Source of the DNA: Spirochaetota bacterium
Lineage (GTDB): Bacteria > Spirochaetota > B62-G9 > DRHN01
Reading direction: 5' to 3'
DNA length: 64,000 nucleotides
Assembly: GCA_016934265.1 (NCBI GenBank)
Contig: JAFGTF010000132.1
Coordinates: forward strand, 1-64,000
Shown here in pieces: positions 1 to 8,650 of the stretch. Both the position numbers and the translations under genes were made by a program. The first letter of the stretch is position 1. The number at the start of each line of letters is the position of its first letter. The notes beneath the pieces are model-generated. The model made no database searches and was not told the origin of the DNA. It saw only the letters and a program-made list of their open reading frames with translations.

Positions 1-156
1 ATGCCTAAAACCCTGCCGGGGCTGGACGGGTTTTACATGGCCGGCCAGTGGGTCGAACCGGGCGGCGGCCTGCCCCCCTCCGCACAGTCAGGCAAAAAGG
101 TCATCGGGATGATCTGTAAACAAGACGGCAAACAGTTTACAGCTCCAAAGGCATAA
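1..156 (+). CDS. C-terminal fragment of phytoene-dehydrogenase-like NAD(P)/FAD-dependent oxidoreductase (truncated by window edge)
   Basis: Reading from base 1: MPKTLPGLDGFYMAGQWVEPGGGLPPSAQSGKKVIGMICKQDGKQFTAPKA*; 'FYMAGQWVEPGGGLPP' resembles the C-terminal motif of the phytoene desaturase/FAD amine oxidase family. Confidence 0.65.
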   Translation: MPKTLPGLDGFYMAGQWVEPGGGLPPSAQSGKKVIGMICKQDGKQFTAPKA

Positions 157-306
157 CGATCAAATCCCGCTACCGTTTCGTACCATAAGCCGATCCGGCG
201 CACTGCCTGCGTTAACTTTTCATTTGACTTCATTCACACCTTTTATTACCTTACTAAATATTAGATATAGAATATTTAGATAACAAACTAAACGAAGGAT
301 ACGACG

Positions 307-744
307 TTGCAGCACGATAAGGGCGAGATCGGCAGTATCTTCAAAACGCTTCATATACTCAAGCGCAAGCTCATGAAGGAGTGCGGTCACGATCACGAAC
401 GATGCGACATCCACCACTCCTCGGCCAGGACCCTCCATTTCATCATCGCGCACGGCAGTGTGACGATGAGCGAGCTGCATGCCTTCACCGGATTCGAGCG
501 GGGCAGTCTCACCACAATAGTGGACGGTCTTATCGAGCTCGGGCTGGTGGAACGAAAGCGGGGGGAGGACGACAGGCGCAAGGTCTTCGTCATCCCCACA
601 CCGAAGGGCATCTCCGCCGACAACGAGATACACCGGGATATCGAACGGTACGTGAAACGCACGCTGGAAAAGCTCTCCCAAAAAGACCGGGAACGCTTCT
701 TCAATGCGATGAAGACACTCGAGGAAATCGCCGAAAAACTGTAG
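307..744 (+). CDS. MarR-family transcriptional regulator
   Basis: 145 aa; wHTH pattern SARTLHFIIAHGSVTMSELHAFTGFERGSLTTIVDGLIELGLVERKRGEDDRRKVFVIPTPKG. TTG start. Confidence 0.85.
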   Translation: MQHDKGEIGSIFKTLHILKRKLMKECGHDHERCDIHHSSARTLHFIIAHGSVTMSELHAFTGFERGSLTTIVDGLIELGLVERKRGEDDRRKVFVIPTPKGISADNEIHRDIERYVKRTLEKLSQKDRERFFNAMKTLEEIAEKL

Positions 745-777
745 CCGGGAGCCGGTATACAGTACTAAACGGAACAG

Positions 778-2208
778 GTGAGGATTACAGTGAAAGAAAA
801 AAACAACGCTGCTCCCAGGACGAGGAGTGAGATGCTCGGCAAGGAGAAGATAGTCAGGCTGCTCGTCAGGCTCTCCACTCCCGCCATCATCGGAATGATG
901 GTACAGGCGCTCTACAACCTCGTGGACGCCGTATTCGTCGGACGGGGGGTAGGCACCCTCGGGATCGGCGGTATCACCGTCTCCTTCCCGATCATGATGA
1001 TCATCATGGCGTTCGCACAGACGATCGGCATCGGGGGCGCGTCGATTATTTCCCGCCGTAAAGGTGAGGGGAACGAGGAAGGAGAAGCGTACACCTTCGG
1101 CAACATGGTATTGCTTTCTCTGATGATAAGTTTTACCATCCTTATCATCGGGCTGTTCTTAATGGTCCCGATACTGAAGCTCTTCGGCGCGACCGAGACC
1201 CTGCTTCCCAGCGCAATGGAATATTTCAGCGTCATCATCTTCGGCACCCCGCTTCTTTCCTTTACAATGTCCGCGAACAACGCGGCGCGAGCAGAGGGAA
1301 ACGCCAAAGTCGCCATGGGTACGATGCTCGTCGGTGCGGTTCTCAACATCATACTCGACCCGGTGTTCATCTTCGGACTCGGCATGGGTGTGAAGGGCGC
1401 GGCTGTTGCAACAGTCATCTCGCAGGGAGCAAGCGCGCTGTTTCTCTTCATCTATTTCCGAAGCGGCAAGAGTGAGATACGTGTCGGGACCAAGTACCTC
1501 CGGCTGCGATGGCCGATCGTGAAAGAGATATTCGCGGTCGGCGCCTCGGCCTTCGCAAGGGCCGCAGCGGGCAGCATCATGGCGGCGCTCGTCAATAACA
1601 CGCTCGCCCGCTACGGTGGAGACACCGCCATCGCGGCGTTCGGCATCATCTTCCGTATCGTCCATTTCGTATTCATGCCCATAATGGGAATCACGCAGGG
1701 ACTGCAGCCGATCCTTGGATTCAACTACGGCGCGAAACAGTACGGCAGAGTGAAACAAAGCTTCAATCTCGCGATCATCAGCGCAACCGTATATGGACTG
1801 GTCTTTTTCATCATCATAATATCCATACCGAGAACCATCTTCGGCGCTTTCAGCCGCGACCCCGAGCTGCTCTCCGTCGGAACAACGGCGCTCCGGTATA
1901 TGGTGCTGATGCTGCCCCTCATCGGATTCCAGGTGGTGGGAAGCGGGCTGTTCCAAGCCCTCGGAAAAGCGATCGAAGCGCTCGTGCTCTCGCTTTCACG
2001 GCAGGTGCTGATCCTCATACCGATGGTGATCGTGCTTCCGCTTTTATTCGGCATCACGGGCGTATGGCTTTCCTTTCCGTTCTCGGATGCACTGTCCTTT
2101 ATCATCACACTGTTTCTCGTAATCGCCCAGATGCGGAAGCTGGCGCCCGCCGGTAAAGGCGACCTGACGACTATATACGAGGGAGATACTGCAGGAGCGG
2201 AAGTATAG
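778..2208 (+). CDS. MATE-family efflux transporter
   Basis: 476 aa, 12-TM-like; 'RLSTPAIIGMMVQALYNLVDAVFVGRGVG' and 'GITQGLQPILGFNYGAKQYGRVKQ' typical of MATE/NorM. Confidence 0.92.
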   Translation: MRITVKEKNNAAPRTRSEMLGKEKIVRLLVRLSTPAIIGMMVQALYNLVDAVFVGRGVGTLGIGGITVSFPIMMIIMAFAQTIGIGGASIISRRKGEGNEEGEAYTFGNMVLLSLMISFTILIIGLFLMVPILKLFGATETLLPSAMEYFSVIIFGTPLLSFTMSANNAARAEGNAKVAMGTMLVGAVLNIILDPVFIFGLGMGVKGAAVATVISQGASALFLFIYFRSGKSEIRVGTKYLRLRWPIVKEIFAVGASAFARAAAGSIMAALVNNTLARYGGDTAIAAFGIIFRIVHFVFMPIMGITQGLQPILGFNYGAKQYGRVKQSFNLAIISATVYGLVFFIIIISIPRTIFGAFSRDPELLSVGTTALRYMVLMLPLIGFQVVGSGLFQALGKAIEALVLSLSRQVLILIPMVIVLPLLFGITGVWLSFPFSDALSFIITLFLVIAQMRKLAPAGKGDLTTIYEGDTAGAEV

Positions 2209-2232
2209 GCCGTAATACGACAATAGTAATCG

Positions 2233-2597
2233 ATGTCTCTAAAAACAGTTAAAAGTATACGCCTGTCCCCGAATGCCACACTCGAAGAGTGTGGCATTTC
2301 CGCAGAAAACGAAACCGCTTCGCTCCTTTCGCTTTCTGCATCTTGAAAAGTACTTTGAAAAGTGTACGCACGCCCCCTTGTAGATTTACACAGGGGCTTT
2401 CCTATCATACAGCTTGTTGATATAAAAATACCCCCTTGAAATCCTCATCATGATAGAAATATTTAGAATAAATATCATTGACATTATGAAGGCATAATGA
2501 TAAAATAAGTTAAATAAATAATTATTAATATTTAGGTTCGTACTGTATTGCTACTGACCTGATACTTCACTAACCACGTTCTTGATTTTAGAGACAT
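2233..2597. repeat. Region bounded by a 12-bp perfect inverted repeat (ATGTCTCTAAAA / TTTTAGAGACAT)
   Basis: 2233-2244 ATGTCTCTAAAA and 2586-2597 TTTTAGAGACAT; no convincing gene inside. Confidence 0.45.
2272..2298. terminator. Perfect 12-bp stem / GAA-loop hairpin downstream of MATE gene
   Basis: AATGCCACACTC-GAA-GAGTGTGGCATT; no long T-run, so the terminator role is tentative. Confidence 0.45.
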
Positions 2598-2628
2598 ATA
2601 AAAGGCAATGCCGGAAGCGTGGTGAAGT

Positions 2629-3636
2629 ATGAGAGTATCCAATAAGATTCTGCTATTAGCTCTTGTTATCCTCTTCTGTTACACCAACTGTCTCTCGAAT
2701 GATACATCATCCAACTCTTCTTTATTCTTTCTCGCAGACGGAACGCTTTTTTCCATTGACGTACGTTCCTATTCTATTAAACAGTTGCTGTGTTTTCACA
2801 GTACCGCACCGGACGTACAGCAGGCACCGGATGGATACTTCTGGGGAAGAACAAGTTTGAACGAGCTCGGCGCCCAAGATCCGGAAACCGGTAATCGGAT
2901 CGGTACCATTCTTCTCCCCGCGCGGCCGTACCACCTTGTAATCACCCCCTCAGAAAAAGCATACATCACCCACAATCTCCTCACCTCTCGAGGTTTCTTC
3001 GTTTCCGTAGCGGATACACGTGAAAAAAAGCTGGTGAAACGAATAGATGGAATCATGGGGCTGTACACGTCTTCAACTCTATATGGAAGCTCTATTTATC
3101 TGGCCGCCCTCGGTGTGAAGCGACCCGACTATATCTACATATACAGGATCGATACAGAAACGGACACGCTCCATGAAATTCATAAAGCGTTGAAAACGGA
3201 CTATCGGTGGGAATTGTCGGTATATGGCGACAGGCTCTATATCAGCTATGTGTGCGGAAAGAACAGGGATGCACCGCCGCTGATAGAGGTAATGGACCTG
3301 GATACAGAAAAAATCGTATCGCGGATACGTTCCGATCAATTGAGGAACATTTCAAAAGTAAAAGACGGAATGATCTTTTCAGAGGGGGTTGGAGTATTTC
3401 CATGCGTACTGAAAGATTCCTTTTACGGTATCTGCCTGCTTGACGCTCGAAACGGACAGGTACTCGACACTATTCCCGTAAACGGTCCGATAGATCGCTT
3501 TATCGGCATCAAAGGCGAGACTCTCGTATTCTCCACTAAAGAGCTTTCTCGAGGGGGCGATACGATATCGATCCATTTCTTCGATATCAAAAAAAGGGAG
3601 GAGGTGAAAGCAGTCGAGATAAATCAATCCATGTAG
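2629..3636 (+). CDS. Putative lipoprotein, beta-propeller-like hypothetical protein
   Basis: 335 aa; N-terminal signal MRVSNKILLLALVILFCYTNC (lipobox-like Cys); repeated strand-rich blocks. Confidence 0.6.
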   Translation: MRVSNKILLLALVILFCYTNCLSNDTSSNSSLFFLADGTLFSIDVRSYSIKQLLCFHSTAPDVQQAPDGYFWGRTSLNELGAQDPETGNRIGTILLPARPYHLVITPSEKAYITHNLLTSRGFFVSVADTREKKLVKRIDGIMGLYTSSTLYGSSIYLAALGVKRPDYIYIYRIDTETDTLHEIHKALKTDYRWELSVYGDRLYISYVCGKNRDAPPLIEVMDLDTEKIVSRIRSDQLRNISKVKDGMIFSEGVGVFPCVLKDSFYGICLLDARNGQVLDTIPVNGPIDRFIGIKGETLVFSTKELSRGGDTISIHFFDIKKREEVKAVEINQSM

Positions 3637-3660
3637 AAAATATATAAAGGGAGGGAAAAA

Positions 3661-4659
3661 ATGAAACGGAAGTATTTCATCTTCGGGATCCTGGCTGCTG
3701 CAGCGCTCGTATGGTCATGCACCGTGCAAGACACGCCGGAACAGGACCCCGAGGTACAGAAAGCGATCCGTGGGGCCGAACAGAAGAGCATGGAGGTGAT
3801 CGATCTGCTCGTGGAAGCAAAGGCAACCGGCAATTTCGAAGTGATATCCCGGTTTCTTGGAGAGGAGGACCCTGACGGCGAGATATCGGCGCTGATCAAG
3901 CAGTACGGCAAAGGACCGGATGCTCAGGCCCCCGGTTATATCAAGGGAGACGGATGGACGCCTGCCGAACCGACGATCGACGATTTCAAGGACGGAAACG
4001 TGGTTCTCTTTATCGGAAACGGAACATCATGGCAGAACCAGATTATGTCGCTCATCTACAGGTGCGAATACCACCATGCGGGCGTGTTCGATGAAGAGCT
4101 CGCAGATCTTACAGGGGATACAGCCTTCATCTCGTCAACGATCGATACCGGGGTGAACGGCCTCTGTTATCAGACCCTGTCCGAGCTCAAATACACCAGC
4201 GGAGTGATCACCCGGCTCGCTTACTTCGAAGAGGAGCCCGCCGCCATCGGGTTGAGCGTCGACTACTATAGATCGTATACGGAATCCGTGCCTACCCTGT
4301 ATGCGTTTCTCCACCTGAATCTCAATCCGGTATCAAGATGGAACCCGTTCCTCTGGTACTGCAGCAAGGTCCCGTGGAGGGTCTACTGGGACGGAATGAA
4401 CTTTGACATCGAGAATAATAATTATTATGAGCTGAGCGACCCGAACGGCAGGTGGACGGAGAACAGGGACACTCCTTTCTATCAGCTTTACCTGGCGGTT
4501 CTAAAAAGGCTTCTTCCCCGATGGGCGAGGAGGTGGGCGGGTTATCTTGCCGACCAGAAGCTTTGCAGTATACTCTACGAGCTCATAACGCCCGACGAGC
4601 TTCGGTACGCGTCGGACATTATAATCGATGTGGGTGAGTGGAGAGCCCCGGGATTTTGA
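3661..4659 (+). CDS. Putative lipoprotein with permuted papain-like (YiiX/NlpC-P60-like) fold
   Basis: RBS-like gggagg upstream; signal MKRKYFIFGILAAAALVWSC; 'DGNVVLFIGNGTSWQNQIMSLIYRCEYHHAGVF' resembles the permuted NlpC/P60 YiiX type (H-A-G-V motif). Confidence 0.6.
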   Translation: MKRKYFIFGILAAAALVWSCTVQDTPEQDPEVQKAIRGAEQKSMEVIDLLVEAKATGNFEVISRFLGEEDPDGEISALIKQYGKGPDAQAPGYIKGDGWTPAEPTIDDFKDGNVVLFIGNGTSWQNQIMSLIYRCEYHHAGVFDEELADLTGDTAFISSTIDTGVNGLCYQTLSELKYTSGVITRLAYFEEEPAAIGLSVDYYRSYTESVPTLYAFLHLNLNPVSRWNPFLWYCSKVPWRVYWDGMNFDIENNNYYELSDPNGRWTENRDTPFYQLYLAVLKRLLPRWARRWAGYLADQKLCSILYELITPDELRYASDIIIDVGEWRAPGF

Positions 4660-4741
4660 TCATTATAGAAGGAAGGCAGTAAAAATATCAATTGATATGT
4701 AGAATAATCATCATGTTGTGTATATTTTCATGAAAGTATCA

Positions 4742-4780
4742 TGTCCCCTTTTATCGTGTCCTGAAGTATTGTGTCCCCAT
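4742..4780. repeat. 39-bp direct repeat, left copy, flanking RAYT transposase
   Basis: TGTCCCCTTTTATCGTGTCCTGAAGTATTGTGTCCCCAT, identical to 5927-5965. Confidence 0.95.
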
Positions 4781-5077
4781 TTTTTCCCATTTTTTCATTT
4801 CCTGCCGATGCTGATGAGGACACACTAAGAGCAAGGGAAGATGCAGGCTCAGATACTCCTGATGCAAACTGCCTGGTCTATCAGGATGCAGTTGATGCTT
4901 CGACCTTTTTCACTAACTCTGATGTGCCAAAAGCAGTAACTGATTTTCAGAACAGTTCGATCTTTCTCGATTTTTAACTGGCGTTGATTCCTGTACTCAA
5001 TTACTCGCCGGATTGACAGGTTACATCTGCGGTCGGCTAATCTATCATAGTGGACACAATGATTGGTGACACAATGC

Positions 5078-5680
5078 CTACTTTTCTTTTATCACAATTC
5101 CTTCACCGAGTGGACGACCAGTATTTGCATGTTTCTTAAAAATATCTGTTAATAGAGGATCTTCATATTCTGATAAATAAGAAGCCCAATCCTTAATTTC
5201 TGAAATTAAAAAAGAATTCGACAATAAAATATCATGTGCGTGATAGACATGTGCCCTGGCACTCGACCATCTATAATCTTCTGCATTCTTCACCAATCCT
5301 GCCCTTACAGGATTCCGTTCCACATATCGTACTGCTGCATAGAGATACCTATTGTTAAGTGGATAAGACAGGAACCTACCTTGCCAGAGGTATCCGCTCC
5401 ATCCCTCTCTTAAATTGATCATTCTGGTATATTTTCTGTGTGTTTCACCAATGCCACGAGCAAGACTATCTTCCTTAACTGGGACTACGATGAGATGCAC
5501 ATGGTTATCCATAAGGCAGTATGCCCAGACCTCAACTCCGCATCTTACTGTTTCTTTATGCAGCAGGTTGAAATAGATCTTCTTATCTCGTTCACAAAAG
5601 AATACCTTCTGTCGACGATTACCTCGCTGAATCACGTGATGTGGACAGCCTGAAATCACGATACGTGCAACTCGAGACAT
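5078..5680 (-). mobile_element. REP-associated tyrosine transposase (RAYT, Y1/IS200-like)
   Basis: MSRVARIVISGCPHHVIQRGNRRQ...WAYCLMDNHVHLIVVP...YVERNPVRAGLV...YRWSSARAH: HUH motif (HVHLI) and RAYT signature. Confidence 0.93.
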
Positions 5681-5926
5681 TTGTTTTTCCTTTATAGTTT
5701 ATTCATAATTGATTAAACAACAGTGGTGAGGTTTTTCTTCTCGAATTAGTATCAATTTCAGAGGAAATTTAACAATTCTAACCGGGTGAATCGATTGTTA
5801 AGATTTTTTTCTGTTCATTTCGAAGAATAGAAGTTATTTGCAGACAGGCCTATTTCATGCTTGTATTTGAGATAATGCTTTTTGTATTGACCCTCTATAT
5901 TTTTCACAGGGATTTTGATCTTATGG

Positions 5927-5965
5927 TGTCCCCTTTTATCGTGTCCTGAAGTATTGTGTCCCCAT
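5927..5965. repeat. 39-bp direct repeat, right copy
   Basis: Identical to 4742-4780. Confidence 0.95.
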
Positions 5966-5967
5966 AC

Positions 5968-5997
5968 TTGACATCATGTGCGAGCTGTAAGTATTAT
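5968..5997 (+). promoter_or_regulatory. Putative sigma70 promoter for 6026 gene
   Basis: TTGACA (5968-5973) - 18 nt - TATTAT (5992-5997), 28 nt before the ATG. Confidence 0.5.
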
Positions 5998-6025
5998 CAT
6001 GTGACACAATAAACAAGGAATCGGA

Positions 6026-7027
6026 ATGGATCTGCAAACGCTGTTCGACCGAATCGGCATAGACGAAAAAGAGTACGACGACCTCCACATCATCCGCCTC
6101 TTTTCTTCTTTCGCCGTTATATCGAACGCCCGCGTAATTAAAATCACAGACCCCGTGATGACCCACTGCCCCCTCGCGAGGCAGATGTACCGGCATATCC
6201 CCATCAGCGACGCTCCGGACAGAGATGAGATCAAGGCCCTTATCAAACAGGGCATCGAGGAGAAGATCGAAGCGTTCGGGTTCTTTACCCCGAAACGGAC
6301 GCTCGAGCAGAAGAAGATCGCCATACCGTACGGCGCATCGGAGATCCTCATGTACGCGCTGAAAAAGCACGCGATCGACGCTGCGGTCGTGGCATGCGAC
6401 GGCACCGGAAGCGTTATCACCTCCTCCCCCGATGTGGTGCAGGGTATCGGCGCGCGGATGAACGGCCTTTTCTACACCACACCGATCCCGGGTACGATAC
6501 AGCGGCTCGAAGCGCTCGGCGCCCGCGTCCCGTTTTCCGACTCGTCGATTCACCAGGCAGGGGCCGTCGAACGGGCCATACGGCTTGGATATAACAAAAT
6601 CGCGGTCACGGTCAACGGACACATGAACGAACCGCTCATGCAGTTCCGGGAGATCGAAAAAAGGCACGGCGTCCGTATCACCGTCTTCCTCGTGTGCTCG
6701 ACCGGCGTTTCTCGGCAGCGCGCGAAAGAAATCCGGGATTTTACGGATGTAGTGTGGTCCTGTGCGTCGGACGAGATGCGCGAGGTCGTGGGCCCCGCGT
6801 CGATACTCCAGATCACCAGAAAGATCCCGGTATTCGTCCTTACGAAAAACGGGCTCGACACGGTGAGCGCGTATGCGAGCGATATGGACCTCATCAGAAA
6901 CCTCGACCCCGAAAAACAGCACTTCATCGCGGGAGACAGGAAAGGGAGAAAGATCACGATGGGGAGGTTTCAGACCTACCTCAGCGAGGCACGCCTGCCG
7001 GTCCGCTCCGATGACGAGCCGCGCTGA
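6026..7027 (+). CDS. DUF2099 family protein (methanogenesis marker protein 8-like)
   Basis: 'VVACDGTGSVITSSPDVVQGIGARMNGLFYTTPIPGTIQRLEALGARV' and 'VAVTVNGHMNEPLMQFREIEKRHGV' context match my recollection of DUF2099/TIGR03275 proteins. Confidence 0.75.
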   Translation: MDLQTLFDRIGIDEKEYDDLHIIRLFSSFAVISNARVIKITDPVMTHCPLARQMYRHIPISDAPDRDEIKALIKQGIEEKIEAFGFFTPKRTLEQKKIAIPYGASEILMYALKKHAIDAAVVACDGTGSVITSSPDVVQGIGARMNGLFYTTPIPGTIQRLEALGARVPFSDSSIHQAGAVERAIRLGYNKIAVTVNGHMNEPLMQFREIEKRHGVRITVFLVCSTGVSRQRAKEIRDFTDVVWSCASDEMREVVGPASILQITRKIPVFVLTKNGLDTVSAYASDMDLIRNLDPEKQHFIAGDRKGRKITMGRFQTYLSEARLPVRSDDEPR

Positions 7028-7060
7028 ACGCCTTAACGCTTAACAATCGCAGGACGCGTT

Positions 7061-7108
7061 ATCGTTCTTACGATTGATCGTTCTTACGATTGATCGTTCT
7101 TAAGATTT
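7061..7108. repeat. Three tandem 16-bp iterons with palindromic core
   Basis: ATCGTTCTTACGATTG (7061-7076), identical 7077-7092, variant ATCGTTCTTAAGATTT 7093-7108; core ATCGT-TCTT-ACGAT is an inverted repeat. Confidence 0.9.
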
Positions 7109-7155
7109 ATCGTTTTCCCTTGACTCCCCGCTACGTACAAATTAAGCTCAGGGAA

Positions 7156-7953
7156 ATGAAACGAATGAGTGGAGACAAAAACGCCATGTGGTCGAAAGAA
7201 TTCCTGACTAAAACGAGAGAGCTCATCCGGCGGCTCGAGGACTCGCAGATACAACCGCTCGAACGAGCCTCATGTGCATGCGCGGACTCGATCGCCGCGG
7301 GCAGGGCCGCGCTCGTGTTCGGCGCAGGGCACAGCGCCCTCCCCTGTATGGAGGCGTTTCCGCGGATAGGGTCCTTTGTCGGGTTCTACCAGATCGTGGA
7401 ACCCGCGTTCGGATACAACAGCCTCGTGGTGGGAAAGGGCGGACAGCGACAGATGTCCTTCCTCGAGCGCACGAGAGGATATGCGAGCGTCATACTTTCC
7501 AACTACAGCCTGAAACCGGAAGACTCGATCGTCATCTTCACACACTCCGGCATCAACGCTCTTCCGGTGGAGATGGCGTCAGAATGCAAGAAGCTCGGTA
7601 TGACGACCATCGGCGTCACCTCATTCGAGCACTCACGGGCGAACACGCCGGACGGGGCGACGGGAAAACGACTCTTCGAAATTGTGGATATCCCGATAGA
7701 CACCGGCGCACCCGAGGGAGACTCCCTGCTCGAAGCCAAAGACGGCACGCGCTACGCCTCGATCTCTACCATCGCCTCCATGATAGTCATGGACGCCGTC
7801 GTCGCACGAACGGCACAGCTCCTCATCGAGCGGGGACACAAGCCGGTCGTGTATCCAAGCCACAACGTGACGAGCGATGTGGAAACGATGACGGCACAGG
7901 AAGAACGGATGTTCGACGCGTATTCGAAGCTGCAATCGAAACTCTTAAAATAA
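7156..7953 (+). CDS. SIS-domain sugar isomerase-like protein
   Basis: 'ALVFGAGHSALPCMEAFPRIG...VIFTHSGINALPVEMASECKKLGMTTIGVTS': SIS fold. Start chosen downstream of the iterons (ORF track start 7090 lies inside the repeats). Confidence 0.85.
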   Translation: MKRMSGDKNAMWSKEFLTKTRELIRRLEDSQIQPLERASCACADSIAAGRAALVFGAGHSALPCMEAFPRIGSFVGFYQIVEPAFGYNSLVVGKGGQRQMSFLERTRGYASVILSNYSLKPEDSIVIFTHSGINALPVEMASECKKLGMTTIGVTSFEHSRANTPDGATGKRLFEIVDIPIDTGAPEGDSLLEAKDGTRYASISTIASMIVMDAVVARTAQLLIERGHKPVVYPSHNVTSDVETMTAQEERMFDAYSKLQSKLLK

Positions 7954-7976
7954 AACCACACGCAAAGGAGTGACGT

Positions 7977-8627
7977 ATGGATTTCTGGCTTGCTTCCACT
8001 AACCTCAAGCTCGTCGAGAAGTACCTGAAACTCGGTATATTCAAAGGCGTTATCTCGAACCCGACGGTGGTCGCGGCCGAGAAGAAGAACGCGAAAAAGC
8101 TCTTCAAGGATATCTGCGAGATCGCAGAGATCGCCTACTACCAGATCGGTGACGGAACCTCGGACAGGATGCTCAGGGAGGCGCACGATTTCATAGCGAT
8201 CAACCCGGACAAGATGCGGGTCAAGGTGCCGGCGACCCTGAACGGCCTCGAGGTCATCTCCACTCTCTCCCGCGGCGGGTCGTACGTCATGGCGACCTGC
8301 GTTCCCACGAGGGCGTGGATGCTCTACGCCGCGGCAGCGGGCGCTAAGGCTGTCGCGCCGTACAGCGGGATGATCCAGAGGGCGGGTATTACGGCGAAGA
8401 CAGAGGAAGTGATCAAGATGCAGTATATCATCGACGCACAGAAGCTCGACGTCAAGATATGCACGGGCATCTACGACGCGACCGAGATCCCGCTCTACGC
8501 CTCGCACGGAGTCATGTCCTGCTTCATCTGGGGGAAGGACGTGGAAAAATACCTCGACCAGCCGCTCGTACAGGAGGCGGTCGACGGGTTCAAGAAAGAC
8601 TGGGATACGATCCAGAAGAACTACTGA
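7977..8627 (+). CDS. Transaldolase / fructose-6-phosphate aldolase family protein
   Basis: MDFWLASTNLKLVEKYLKLGIFKGVISNPTVV...MRVKVPAT...YVMATCVPTRAWMLYAAAAGAKAVAPYSGMIQ; catalytic-lysine motif 'VKVPAT'. Confidence 0.9.
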   Translation: MDFWLASTNLKLVEKYLKLGIFKGVISNPTVVAAEKKNAKKLFKDICEIAEIAYYQIGDGTSDRMLREAHDFIAINPDKMRVKVPATLNGLEVISTLSRGGSYVMATCVPTRAWMLYAAAAGAKAVAPYSGMIQRAGITAKTEEVIKMQYIIDAQKLDVKICTGIYDATEIPLYASHGVMSCFIWGKDVEKYLDQPLVQEAVDGFKKDWDTIQKNY

Positions 8628-8650
8628 CCGCCCGCCGCCGCAGGTTACTG

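Noticed and set aside
1159-1956. 265-aa minus-strand ORF opposite the MATE gene
   Set aside because: Shadow ORF in a GC-rich coding region; low-complexity Glu/His/Arg composition and no domain signal.
4771-4977. 68-aa ORF beside the 39-bp repeat
   Set aside because: Begins inside the repeat, no recognisable family; may be a remnant but cannot be supported.
5936-6922. 328-aa minus-strand ORF opposite the DUF2099 gene
   Set aside because: Antisense shadow ORF; the opposite strand has clear family similarity, promoter and RBS position.
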